Assembly: GCA_019348435.1 (NCBI GenBank)
Contig: JAHWJM010000007.1
Coordinates: 1 to 19,714 of the forward strand
Reading direction: 5' to 3'
DNA length: 19,714 nucleotides
DNA from: Actinomycetota bacterium
GTDB lineage: Bacteria; Actinomycetota; Thermoleophilia; Solirubrobacterales; Solirubrobacteraceae
In this document: one piece after another, positions 1-6,742 of the stretch
Layout of the letters: the number at the start of each line of letters is the position of its first letter
Numbering within the stretch: the stretch's first letter is position 1
The notes under the pieces: generated by a model
What the model saw: only the letters and a program-made list of their open reading frames with translations
Told to the model about the DNA's origin: nothing
Databases searched by the model: none
Translations under genes and position numbers: made by a program

Positions 1-189
1 GATGTCCTGACCGACCACGTCCTGGCGCGGGCGCGCAGGTCGCAGGCACCGCCGCGGCACGCCGCGCTTGCGCTGGCGGGCGAGCGCAAGCTGCCGCGCG
101 GCGCGAAGCCCTACGGGCTGCGGCTGCTGGACGGCGCGGGCGAGGGCAGTACGCCCGGGCAGCGGGCGACGGCACAGGTGCGCCCGTGA
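1..189 (+). CDS. 3' end of an unidentified protein (partial)
   Basis: An open frame runs from the window edge to a TGA at 187-189 and encodes about 62 residues. The tail is basic and Ala/Gly-rich, with the stretch LPRGAKPYGLRLLDG near the middle. I do not recognise the family. The stop overlaps the GTG start of the following lyase as GTGA, a typical translational-coupling junction. This, and the unbroken frame with GC-rich third positions, is the main reason to treat it as a real gene end. Its function is unknown; by position it belongs to the same operon as the lyase, JAB-like protein and aldolase. Confidence 0.6.
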   Translation, partial: DVLTDHVLARARRSQAPPRHAALALAGERKLPRGAKPYGLRLLDGAGEGSTPGQRATAQVRP

Positions 190-1640
190 GTGCGCCGAGC
201 TCTCGCGTCGGCCACGACTGCAGCCATGAGCGCGGCCACATCACCGACTCGCGCTTCTACGGCCATGCCTACGCGACGGATGTCAGCCGACGCATCTTCT
301 GTGACATCTGCCGCTATCAGCGCTGGCTGGACATCGAGGCTGCGCTGGCGCTCTCCCAGGCCGAGCTCGGGCTCGTTTCGCCCGAGCACGCCGAGCGGAT
401 CGCGGCGGCCGCGCACCTCGAGCGGCTCGACCTCGAGTTGGTGCGCAGCGAGATCCGCCGCACGGGGCACTCGCTCGTCGGGTTCCTGCGAGCGCTGCAG
501 GAGGCCTGCGAAGGGGGCGCCGGCGAGTTCATCCACCTCGGCGCGACGACCCAGGACATCCAGGACACAGGCCAGGCGCTGGAGCTCGCCGAGGTGCTCG
601 ACGAGGTCGAGCGCGAGCTCGTCGCGATCATCGGCATCCTCGCCGCGCTGACGCGCGCGCATGCCGGCACGCTGATGGTCGGCCGGTCGCATGCGCGGCC
701 GGCGCTGCCGATGACCTTCGGCCTGAAGGTCGCCAGCTGGCTCGACGAGCTGCTGCGCCATGCCGACCGCCTCGACGAGTGCCGTGGGCGCGTCGTCATG
801 GCGCAGCTCTTCGGCGGCGTCGGCACGATGGCCGGCTTCGGTGAGCAGGGTCCGGAGCTGCTCGAGCGGTTCGCGAGCCGGCTCGGGCTCGGCGTGCCGG
901 CGGTCTGCTGGCACACCGCGCGCGATCGGGTGCACGAGTACGTCAGCACCGTCGCCGCGCTGTCGGCGACGCTGGCGCGGATCCTCGACGAGGTGCGGAC
1001 GCTCTCGCGCCCCGAGTTCGCAGAGCTCGAGGAGGCCTGGCGGCCGGGCAAGGTCGGCAGCAGCACGATGCCGCACAAGCGCAACCCCGAGGAGTGCCAG
1101 CAGGTCGTCGTGCTCGCGCGCCTGGCGGCGGCACAGGTACCTCTGTCGCTCCAGGCGATGACCGGCGAGCACGAGCGCGATTCCCGCTCGCTGCGCCTGG
1201 AGTGGCCGGTGGTGGCGGATGTGTCGCACTACACACTCGCGGCGCTCGCGATCAGCCACCGGATCCTCGACGGGCTGATCGTCCACGAGGACGTGATGGC
1301 AGCCAATGCCGAGGAGGCTGCCGGCGCGGTCTGCTCGGAGTCGCTCATGCTCGCCCTCGGCGAACACGTCGGCAAGCAGTCCGCGCATGGCTGCGTCTAC
1401 GAGCTCTGCCAGGACGCCACCAGCCGGGGGCTGGCGCTCAGCGACCACTTGCGCACCGCGCCGTCCGTGCGCCGCCACCTCGGCGAGGACGAGCTCGCGC
1501 TGATCTTCGAGCCCACCCGCTACGTCGGCAGCGCGCCGCAGCTCGCCGCGCGCACGGCCGAGCGAGCGGAGCGCTGGCTTGCGTCGCGCGCCGCGGAGAG
1601 CGAGGCGGAGGCGGACGCGGAGGCGGAGGCGGTGGCATGA
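186..1640 (+). CDS. Fumarase/aspartase-superfamily lyase (PurB / PcaB-like)
   Basis: This 484-residue protein belongs to the superfamily whose members eliminate fumarate or a related leaving group from succinyl or amino-acid adducts, or cycloisomerise carboxymuconate, as cytoplasmic homotetramers. The signature GSSTMPHKRNP lies at 291-301 and contains the mobile-loop catalytic serine. The second conserved region, HLGATTQDIQDT, is at about 117-128, and GRSHARPALPMTFG at 166-179 corresponds to the region carrying the active-site His. The blend resembles adenylosuccinate lyase and 3-carboxymuconate cycloisomerase without clearly being either. A metabolic operon with an aldolase and a transporter argues against housekeeping purB. 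GTG at 186 is the best start: it overlaps the upstream stop and no in-frame ATG precedes the conserved DSRFYGHAYAT segment. The C-terminus is an odd Glu/Ala run (EAEADAEAEA) encoded by repeated GAGGCG units. Superfamily sure; substrate unknown. Confidence 0.9.
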   Translation: MSAPSSRVGHDCSHERGHITDSRFYGHAYATDVSRRIFCDICRYQRWLDIEAALALSQAELGLVSPEHAERIAAAAHLERLDLELVRSEIRRTGHSLVGFLRALQEACEGGAGEFIHLGATTQDIQDTGQALELAEVLDEVERELVAIIGILAALTRAHAGTLMVGRSHARPALPMTFGLKVASWLDELLRHADRLDECRGRVVMAQLFGGVGTMAGFGEQGPELLERFASRLGLGVPAVCWHTARDRVHEYVSTVAALSATLARILDEVRTLSRPEFAELEEAWRPGKVGSSTMPHKRNPEECQQVVVLARLAAAQVPLSLQAMTGEHERDSRSLRLEWPVVADVSHYTLAALAISHRILDGLIVHEDVMAANAEEAAGAVCSESLMLALGEHVGKQSAHGCVYELCQDATSRGLALSDHLRTAPSVRRHLGEDELALIFEPTRYVGSAPQLAARTAERAERWLASRAAESEAEADAEAEAVA

Positions 1641-1671
1641 TCGCGAGGCGGTCCATCGGCCGGAGCAGCAG

Positions 1672-2292
1672 ATGAACGCCGCGCTCGCGCAGATCCGCGA
1701 GATCCACCTCGCGCCGGCACACCACCGCACGCTGCTGGACCATGCGCGGCGCAAGCTCTGTGGCGGGCATCTCCGCGGCGAGACGGCGGAGGCCAAGGCC
1801 TTCGGCCTGCTCGCGGGGCGCATCGACGGCGAGCGCGCGGAGACGAGCGCCGTCCTGCCGCTCGCGCGCAACCTGCGCCACGAGCCCCCGTACCGTGAGC
1901 AGATCGACGCGCTCGTGCACGCCCTCGCGGTGCCGTCGCAGACGCCGCTGGAGCGCCGCGGCTGGCTGGCGGACCCCAGGGAGCTGATCGCGGCACAGGA
2001 GGCGTGCGATCGTGCGGGCACCGTGATCTTCGGCAGCTACCACATGCACCGCGTCGGGTGGCCGGCCGATCCGCGACGCGAGACGTGCACCGCGCTCGAC
2101 GAGGCGCTCGCCCGCGACCGCGGCCTGTGGATGCTCGTGCTGTCGATGGTCGATCCCGACCGGCCGGTGCTGCGGGCGTTCTTCGAGGGCGACAACGATC
2201 GCGAGGCGCCTGTCGTGCTCGCGAGCGCTGCCGAGCAGAGCGGCCGCGCGCGTAGCTCGGGCGCTACGAGCAGCTGCGGAGTCGAGCGATGA
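1672..2292 (+). CDS. JAB/MPN (JAMM)-like protein, putative metallo-hydrolase
   Basis: A 206-residue protein with features of the JAB/MPN fold, whose active members are zinc isopeptidases or amidases. An acidic residue (E40) precedes FGLLAGRIDG (44-53). NLRHEPPY follows at 67-74 and resembles the strand-loop after the first MPN helix. GSYHMHRVGWPADP (121-134) carries the H-x-H pair (H124, H126), and a TALD at 140-143 could supply the Asp ligand. The spacing between H126 and D143 is longer than in the classical H-x-H-P-x7-S-x2-D motif, so either the site is divergent or the Asp is elsewhere (D133). Start chosen: ATG 1672, with GGAG at 1662-1665 six bases upstream; the extension above it is arginine-rich antisense-like sequence. 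It lies 31 nt after the lyase, and its TGA overlaps the aldolase ATG. Fold assignment is by eye and moderate. Confidence 0.72.
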   Translation: MNAALAQIREIHLAPAHHRTLLDHARRKLCGGHLRGETAEAKAFGLLAGRIDGERAETSAVLPLARNLRHEPPYREQIDALVHALAVPSQTPLERRGWLADPRELIAAQEACDRAGTVIFGSYHMHRVGWPADPRRETCTALDEALARDRGLWMLVLSMVDPDRPVLRAFFEGDNDREAPVVLASAAEQSGRARSSGATSSCGVER

Positions 2293-2915
2293 CAGCCGAC
2301 GAGCACGGTCAGCGGCGGGCGCAGATGGTCGAGGCGGCGCGGATCCTGGAGCGCAGCGGCGTGATGTCGCACACCGGTCACATCAACTTCAGCACGCGGG
2401 TCGACGGCCGGCGCATGATGCTCACCTCGAGCGGCCTGATCGCCGAGTTGCGCGCGGAGACGCTTGCCGTCGTCGATTTCGACGGCAACGTGGAGGAGGG
2501 CCGGCTGAACGCCTCGACGGCGGAGATCGTCGGGATGCACGCCGCCGTCTACCGCCAGCGCGGGGACGTCGCCGCGGTGCTGCACACGCACTCACCGCAC
2601 GTCACGGCGTTCGCACTGGCCAACCACCCGCTTCCGTGCCGCTATGAGGCCCTCCTGCGGCGCGGGCAGAGCGGCGCGGTGCCGGTCGTCCCGTGGGCGC
2701 CGCGCGGATCAGAGGAGTTCTTCGCCGGCATCGCGGCCACATTGGCAGCCGCCGGCGAGACGAACGCCGTCCTGCTCGGCAACCACGGCCTGCTGGCGTT
2801 CGGCTCGTCGGCGATCGCGGCGGCGAAGCTCGTGATGACCCTCGAGGAGGCGGCCGAGGCCGAGCTTGCCGCCGTTGCGATCGGTGGCGCGAAGGACATC
2901 CGCCCCGCCGGCTAG
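2289..2915 (+). CDS. Class II aldolase / adducin-family protein (FucA-like)
   Basis: This 208-residue protein matches the zinc-dependent class II aldolase family (fuculose-phosphate aldolase, ribulose-phosphate epimerase relatives), which cleaves or forms C-C bonds via an enediolate. Three metal ligands are visible: H99 and H101 in LHTHSPH, and H166 in LLGNHGLLAF. E79 in NASTAEIVGMH fits the catalytic acid. The N-terminal SHTGHINFSTR and LTSSGLI segments match the phosphate-binding loops, though SHTGHINFS replaces the more usual N-x-S pattern. The length is normal for the family. The ATG overlaps the previous gene's TGA (ATGA). It probably acts on a small phosphorylated or hydroxy-acid intermediate handled by the same operon, but the substrate cannot be named. 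FucA itself, or a decarboxylating aldolase, are both possible. Confidence 0.88.
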   Translation: MTADEHGQRRAQMVEAARILERSGVMSHTGHINFSTRVDGRRMMLTSSGLIAELRAETLAVVDFDGNVEEGRLNASTAEIVGMHAAVYRQRGDVAAVLHTHSPHVTAFALANHPLPCRYEALLRRGQSGAVPVVPWAPRGSEEFFAGIAATLAAAGETNAVLLGNHGLLAFGSSAIAAAKLVMTLEEAAEAELAAVAIGGAKDIRPAG

Positions 2916-2954
2916 CCGTCCGCCTGCGGGCGCGCACGCAGACATAGACCGCCG

Positions 2955-4142
2955 ATGACGTCGCCCGCCAGCATGCGAGCCGCCGAAGCGGCGGGCGCCG
3001 ATCTGCGGCCGCTGTACGTCGCCGCCTTCGTCGCCTACGCGGACCGCTTCGCGATCGCGCCGCTGCTCGTCGCGATCTCAGGCGACCTGCACGAGTCGCT
3101 TGCTGCGGTCACGGCGGTGGCGACGCTCTACTTCTTCTTCTATGCGGCGCTGCAGCCCGTCTACGGTCTGCTGTCCGACAGGGTCGGACGTGTGCGGGTC
3201 ATGCGCTCGGCACTCGCCGGCATGGCGCTTGCCAACGCGGCGGCCGCCGCGGCGCCCGACCTCGAGGCGCTCGTCGCGGCGAAGGCGATCGCCGCCGCCT
3301 TCGCCGCGTCGCTGCTGCCGACGTCGCTGGTCTACGTCGCCGACCGCGTCGCCTTCACCGCCAGGCAGCACGTCATCGCCAGTCTGCTGGCCGCCGGCGC
3401 GCTGGGCACGACCCTTGCCACAGTCGGCGCGGGCCTGCTCGCCGGCTACGCCAGCTGGCGCGCCGCCTTCGCGATCCTGGCCGTGATCGCCCTCGTGCTC
3501 GCGCTCGCGATCGGCCGGGTGCCGGAGTCGCTGTCCGCGGAGCGGCGGGCCGGTCCGCTGACGCAGATCCGGCGCGTGCTGTCTCGCCGCTGGGCGCTCG
3601 TCGTCATCGCGCTCGCGCTCGCCGAGGGCGCGACGATGCTCGGCTTCATCACGTTCCTGGCGCCGGCGCTGCAGGCCCATGGCGAGAGCGCGGCGCTCGC
3701 CGGCCTCGTCGTCGCCGCCTACGGGGTCGCGATCTTCTTCGGAATGCAGCTGCTCAAGCGCGTCATCGGCGCCACCGGCGCCCCGGCGGCGGCGCTGATC
3801 GCCACCGGCGGCGTGCTGCTGCTGGTCGCCTACCTGACGGCCGCCGCCGACCAGGGGCCGCTCAGCATCCTCGTCGCCAGCGTGCTGATCGGCCTGGGCT
3901 ACTGCTTCTTGCACTCGTCGCTGCAGACGTGGGCGACGGAGGTCGCGCCCGAGGCTCGCGGCACCGCAACGTCGCTGTTCGTCACGGCCGTATTCATCGG
4001 TGCCGCGATCGCGACGGCGGCCGTCAGCGCTCTCGCCGACGAGCAGCGCTACGGGCTGGTGTTCCTGATCGCGGCTGCCGTCACCGTCCCGGTCGCTGTG
4101 GTCGGCGCGCTCGCGCGGGCGCGGTACGGTGCCGTGTCATGA
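2955..4142 (+). CDS. Major facilitator superfamily (MFS) transporter
   Basis: A 395-residue polytopic membrane protein with about twelve hydrophobic helices, the standard MFS size. The loop between helices 2 and 3 carries the MFS motif A (GLLSDRVGRVR, 71-81), the gating motif of proton-coupled carriers. A long cytoplasmic loop near 195-210 (ESLSAERRAG) separates the two six-helix halves. The general character is of a drug/metabolite exporter or sugar/acid carrier; direction and substrate cannot be told. It follows the aldolase by 39 nt and its TGA overlaps the methyltransferase start (ATGA), so it probably shares the operon and may move that pathway's substrate or product. The N-terminus (about 15 residues, Ala-rich) is unconserved-looking, but no later Met precedes helix 1. 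Confidence 0.9.
   Translation: MTSPASMRAAEAAGADLRPLYVAAFVAYADRFAIAPLLVAISGDLHESLAAVTAVATLYFFFYAALQPVYGLLSDRVGRVRVMRSALAGMALANAAAAAAPDLEALVAAKAIAAAFAASLLPTSLVYVADRVAFTARQHVIASLLAAGALGTTLATVGAGLLAGYASWRAAFAILAVIALVLALAIGRVPESLSAERRAGPLTQIRRVLSRRWALVVIALALAEGATMLGFITFLAPALQAHGESAALAGLVVAAYGVAIFFGMQLLKRVIGATGAPAAALIATGGVLLLVAYLTAAADQGPLSILVASVLIGLGYCFLHSSLQTWATEVAPEARGTATSLFVTAVFIGAAIATAAVSALADEQRYGLVFLIAAAVTVPVAVVGALARARYGAVS
4125..4130 (+). promoter_or_regulatory. Possible -10 element (TACGGT) for the methyltransferase
   Basis: TACGGT fits TANNNT and ends 8 nt before ATG 4139, where no Shine-Dalgarno sequence is visible. This geometry is seen for leaderless actinobacterial genes. It lies inside the MFS coding region, so chance is a real alternative. 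Confidence 0.35.
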
Positions 4143-4918
4143 CGATTCGCGAGATCGCCGTGCACGGATACACGGTCGGCGGCGACGACTACGAGCGTGC
4201 GCGCCCGACCTACCCGGCGGCGGCGGTCCAGCTGCTCGTCGACGAGCTCGCGATCGCCCCCGACGGCAGGGTGCTCGACCTCGCGGCCGGCACCGGCAAG
4301 CTCACGCGGCTGCTCATGCCCACCGGCGCGAAGCTGATCGCCGTCGAGCCGGTGCAGGCGATGCGCCGCCACCTCACCGCGCTGGAGGGCGTCGAGGTGC
4401 TCGACGGCACCGCCGAGGCGATCCCGCTCGCAGACGCCTGCGTCGACGCGGTCGTCGTCGCAACCGCGTTTCACTGGTTTGCCGGTGGCGAGGCGCTCAG
4501 GGAGATCGCCCGCGTGCTCAAGCCCGGCGGCGGGCTCGGGCTCGTGTGGAACAACCCCGACCTCGACGTCGACTGGGTCGCCGAGATCTGGCGGCTCGTG
4601 GCAGCCAAGCGGCGCGGCGCGCCGCGCAACCGCGATCTGAGCTGGAAGCAGGCCTTCACACCGGCCCAGCCCTTCGACGCGCTGCGCCACCGGCGCTTCT
4701 CGCATCGCCAGCAGCTTGACGTCGACGGGCTGATCGCACGCGTGCGCTCGATCGCCTTCGTTGCATCGCTGCCGCCGCGGGAGCGAGACGCCCTGCTGCG
4801 GAGCGTGCGGGAGATCGTGTGCAGTCACCCCGCGCTGCGCGGCGCCCAGCGCCTCGAGCTGCCCTACCGAACCGACGTCTACTGGTGTCGGCGACACGCG
4901 CGCGAGCCGGGCGACTGA
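4139..4918 (+). CDS. Class I SAM-dependent methyltransferase
   Basis: A 259-residue cytoplasmic protein of the Methyltransf_11-type class I fold. SAM-binding motif I is VLDLAAGTGKLT at 45-56. The acidic residue at the end of strand 2 is in IAVEPVQAM. Motif II/III is represented by the DAVVVATAFHWF segment ending at F114, and ALREIARVLKPGGGLGLVW follows. The FHWF signature is typical of a broad group of small-molecule methyltransferases of unknown acceptor. Start: ATG 4139 overlaps the MFS stop as ATGA; a TACGGT hexamer at 4125-4130 ends 8 nt before it, so it may also be read from its own leaderless transcript. The longer frame upstream is the shadow of the MFS gene. Acceptor unknown. Confidence 0.88.
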   Translation: MTIREIAVHGYTVGGDDYERARPTYPAAAVQLLVDELAIAPDGRVLDLAAGTGKLTRLLMPTGAKLIAVEPVQAMRRHLTALEGVEVLDGTAEAIPLADACVDAVVVATAFHWFAGGEALREIARVLKPGGGLGLVWNNPDLDVDWVAEIWRLVAAKRRGAPRNRDLSWKQAFTPAQPFDALRHRRFSHRQQLDVDGLIARVRSIAFVASLPPRERDALLRSVREIVCSHPALRGAQRLELPYRTDVYWCRRHAREPGD

Positions 4919-4935
4919 GCGGCCGCACGACGCAC

Positions 4936-4962
4936 GGACGGCCCCGGAATCCGGGCCCGTCC
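4936..4962. terminator. Hairpin between convergent genes, likely bidirectional terminator
   Basis: Two near-perfect 13-nt arms (GGACGGCCCCGGA and TCCGGGCCCGTCC) pair around a single A, with one C-C mismatch in the stem. The hairpin sits 17 nt after the methyltransferase stop and 22 nt beyond the stop of the minus-strand secreted-protein gene. There is no T-run, as is common for GC-rich actinobacterial terminators. Confidence 0.6.
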
Positions 4963-4984
4963 GCTGGCGTCGCGATCTATGCCA

Positions 4985-5725
4985 TCAGGACGTCGGGACC
5001 GTCGGATCCTCGTAATGGCCCTTCAGCCCGCCGGTGATGTCCGCCGGCGACGGGTCGTTCTTCGGACCGCGGAAGAAGACCGCGTCGGTGAACATGCCCG
5101 CCTCGGCGCAGTTCTCGGGCTCACCTTCGACGCGCGCCAGCACCCGCTCCAGGCAGGTCAGGCGGCCATGCAGCGAGCCCTGACCGTCGATGCCCTCGAA
5201 GCGCCCGGTCCCGCCGACGATGTCGAACTTGCCGCGCACTGCCGCAACGTTGTCCGACTTCACGATGAGCTTGCCGTCGTAGGCGAACTCGATCTGGTCG
5301 CCCTCTTTACCGTTCTCGCAGAGGAACATGGTGATCGTGCCCTCGACATCGGCCTTCTTGCCGTTCTTGCTGACGTCGGTCACCTCACCCTCGGTGATGA
5401 AGCGCGCCGAGGCCGGATCGTTGATACCCGGGTAGTCGGGGTTGAACTCCAGCGCACGGTCGTTGAACGGCACAGACGTACTGCAGGGCACCGACGCGTA
5501 GCTGAAGCTCTCCTCCTGGACCGGGAACGAGAGTGGATCGGTCTCCGTCAGCAGTGCGGCGCCACCCGGGCCGCCCAGGCCCGAGGTGTGCGTGTGGACG
5601 GTGACATCGATGCCGCCGCTGGCCTTGTCCTTGCCGCCGCGAGATGAGTCGGACTTCTTCGCGAGGCTGGGAACCGTCATCGCGGATGCGGCCAGCAGCG
5701 CCGCGAGGAACACAAATTTCTTCAT
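4985..5725 (-). CDS. Secreted protein of unknown function with a beta-barrel-like GGTGRF motif
   Basis: A 246-residue protein with a clear Sec signal peptide: MKK, a hydrophobic core to about residue 18, and a predicted cleavage after SLA at 22. The mature part begins Lys/Ser-rich, then becomes strand-rich and acidic. The segment FDIVGGTGRFEGIDGQGSL resembles the repeated G-T-G-x-F/Y turn found in secreted or enzyme beta-barrels such as the allene-oxide-cyclase-like fold. Four cysteines (in SVPCSTS, FLCENG, LTCLERV and ENCAEAG) could make two disulphides outside the cell. The start is fixed by ATG 5725 with a strong AAGGAGA Shine-Dalgarno 5 nt upstream; the longer frame above it lacks coding character. 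It appears monocistronic, with a roughly 65-nt leader if the -35/-10 below is real. Function not recognised. Confidence 0.85.
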   Translation of the reverse strand: MKKFVFLAALLAASAMTVPSLAKKSDSSRGGKDKASGGIDVTVHTHTSGLGGPGGAALLTETDPLSFPVQEESFSYASVPCSTSVPFNDRALEFNPDYPGINDPASARFITEGEVTDVSKNGKKADVEGTITMFLCENGKEGDQIEFAYDGKLIVKSDNVAAVRGKFDIVGGTGRFEGIDGQGSLHGRLTCLERVLARVEGEPENCAEAGMFTDAVFFRGPKNDPSPADITGGLKGHYEDPTVPTS

Positions 5726-5792
5726 GATTCTCCTTCGTTGGCTTACGTTCTCAGCGGGCCTGGACCGTCCCGAGCAGAGCCCGCCACGAGGA

Positions 5793-5819
5793 CGCATAAC
5801 CGACGCACCCGAAGGACAA
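5793..5819 (-). promoter_or_regulatory. Weak candidate promoter for the secreted-protein gene
   Basis: Read on the minus strand, TTGTCC (5814-5819) and TATGCG (5793-5798) are separated by 15 nt, shorter than ideal, about 70 nt before the start. Offered only as a candidate. Confidence 0.25.
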
Positions 5820-5840
5820 ACGACTGTGTGTGGCGTGGAT

Positions 5841-6020
5841 CTAGCGCGAAGCGCTGCTGCGTCCTGCCGCGAGATCGTTGCGGTGCCGGGGTCGGCCGCG
5901 CCGTACCCCGGCCGCGCCAGGGTCCTCGACATCCGATCCCGACAGCGAATCGCCGTGGGCGATGCCGAGGCGGCCCCACAAAAGCACGAGCAGCGCAAAG
6001 ATGATGGAGATCGTCAGCAT
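5841..6020 (-). CDS. Possible small membrane protein (59 residues)
   Basis: An open frame of 60 codons starts at ATG 6020 with MLTISIIFALLVLLWGRLG, a convincing single transmembrane segment, followed by HGDSLSGSDVEDPG and a basic, low-complexity tail. The N-terminal half has GC-rich third positions. There is no good Shine-Dalgarno sequence. A small hairpin (AGGGCT/AGCCCT, 6025-6041) lies immediately upstream of the start. It falls in a stretch that otherwise looks decayed, next to the superoxide dismutase remnant, so it may be a genuine small protein, the first helix of a lost larger gene, or chance. No family recognised. Confidence 0.35.
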   Translation of the reverse strand: MLTISIIFALLVLLWGRLGIAHGDSLSGSDVEDPGAAGVRRGRPRHRNDLAAGRSSASR

Positions 6021-6136
6021 GTCGAGGGCTTCTGGAGCCCTGTATCGGCAGATCGCGCGTGCTGCACGAGTCCGATCACGAGCAGTTGCCGAATCGCGGG
6101 GGGCTCACCAGCGGGGTCCGCGTCATGATCTGGCCG

Positions 6137-6352
6137 ATGGCCTACACCGTTGCTGACCTGCCCTAGGCGCACAAGGCGCTCGAGCCGCAGATCAGCGCGC
6201 AGACGAGCGGTTGCATCACGACAAGCACCATCCGGCGTACGTCGACAAGGCCAACGCGGCGCTCGCCGGCACCGGCCTCGAGGACGCCCGCCGCGCGACA
6301 TCCCGAGGCGGCTGAACGACGTTCGCCGGACGAGCGCGATGTGGTGCGCCGC
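6137..6352 (+). pseudogene. Superoxide dismutase (Fe/Mn) remnant, N-terminal part only
   Basis: Reading from ATG 6137 gives MAYTVADLP, then a TAG (6164-6166) where SODs have Tyr (DLPY), then AHKALEPQISAQT. One base is missing at 6206-6207 (the TMRLHH position). Beyond it the plus-one frame gives RLHHDKHHPAYVDKANAALAGTGLEDA, the Fe/Mn-SOD first metal-ligand helix (LHHDKHH-x-x-YV). After another shift at about 6295, IPRRLNDV appears, and after a further one-base loss near 6324, PPDERDVVR. Homology stops there, before the NNGGGHxNHS segment and the whole C-terminal metal-binding domain. One stop, about three frameshifts and loss of roughly two thirds of the gene make it non-functional. No ribosome binding site remains. 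It converges on glsB, whose stop is 12 nt beyond. No intact SOD gene is in the window. Confidence 0.85.
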
Positions 6353-6363
6353 CCGGGCCCGCG

Positions 6364-6642
6364 CTATCCGCGCCCGAGCCGTCCCCGCTGCGGCCCCGCG
6401 CCCAGGCCCGCGCGCTCGGCGGCGGACAGCAGCAGGACGGCCGCGATGACGGCCATGATGAAGCCGAAGACGTTGAGCTCCATGATGTCGCCGCTGCCGA
6501 TCAGGTTGGCGATGCTGCCTCCGATGACCGAGCCGACGACCCCGAGGACGAGCGTCCACAGCAGCCCGATGTGCTGCTTGCCGGGGAGGATCAGGCGGGC
6601 CAGCAGGCCGATGATGAGGCCGGCGACGATGAAACCGATCAT
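6364..6642 (-). CDS. GlsB/YeaQ/YmgE-family stress-response membrane protein
   Basis: A 92-residue inner-membrane protein with three hydrophobic helices (about 2-20, 27-47, 54-73). Hallmarks of the transglycosylase-associated protein family are present: GLIIGLLARLILPGKQ at the N-terminus, then a glycine-zipper helix GVVGSVIGGSIANLIG, and a third helix starting near NVFGFIMAVIAAVLLL. Family members are small, often induced by envelope or general stress; their molecular role is not settled. The start is fixed by ATG 6642 with a strong GGAGGAG sequence upstream. The C-terminal tail is basic and glycine-rich (GPQRGRLGRG). It is a single gene, downstream of the helicase terminator and convergent with the SOD remnant. 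Confidence 0.92.
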   Translation of the reverse strand: MIGFIVAGLIIGLLARLILPGKQHIGLLWTLVLGVVGSVIGGSIANLIGSGDIMELNVFGFIMAVIAAVLLLSAAERAGLGAGPQRGRLGRG

Positions 6643-6690
6643 GGGTACTCCTCCGTGAGTTCTGGGGCGGGGTTGGCAGCGTCGTTCCCC

Positions 6691-6730
6691 GCCGGTGGCG
6701 GCGCCAAGCATCGCTGCGAGCGCCACCGGC
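6691..6730 (-). terminator. Inverted repeat after the SNF2 gene, likely terminator
   Basis: Perfect 10-bp arms GCCGGTGGCG (6691-6700) and CGCCACCGGC (6721-6730) flank a 20-nt loop that can pair further (GCG/CGC). It starts 12 nt past the helicase stop codon and lies upstream of glsB. No T-run. Confidence 0.55.
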
Positions 6731-6742
6731 TGCTGCGCGGGA

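Larger units (their letters stand above)
5726..6136. other. Gene-poor 411-nt stretch between secreted protein and SOD remnant
   Basis: Besides the leader of the secreted-protein gene and the possible 59-residue membrane protein, I see no coding frame with family resemblance. A patch at 6097-6136 read on the minus strand gives IGQIMTRTPLVSP, faintly like the start of a CBS domain, but it stops soon after. The region looks like decayed sequence. Confidence 0.4.

Noticed and set aside
111..2021. Long minus-strand open frame (636 codons) opposite the lyase and JAB-like genes
   Set aside because: Arg/Ala/Leu-rich antisense shadow typical of very GC-rich DNA; no family motif, while the plus strand carries clear enzyme signatures.
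3078..3914. 278-codon minus-strand frame opposite the MFS gene
   Set aside because: Highly charged, Gly/Arg/Asp-rich shadow of a transmembrane coding region.
6164..6166. Recoding of the in-frame TAG in the SOD fragment
   Set aside because: Further frameshifts and loss of the C-terminal domain make stop-codon readthrough pointless.
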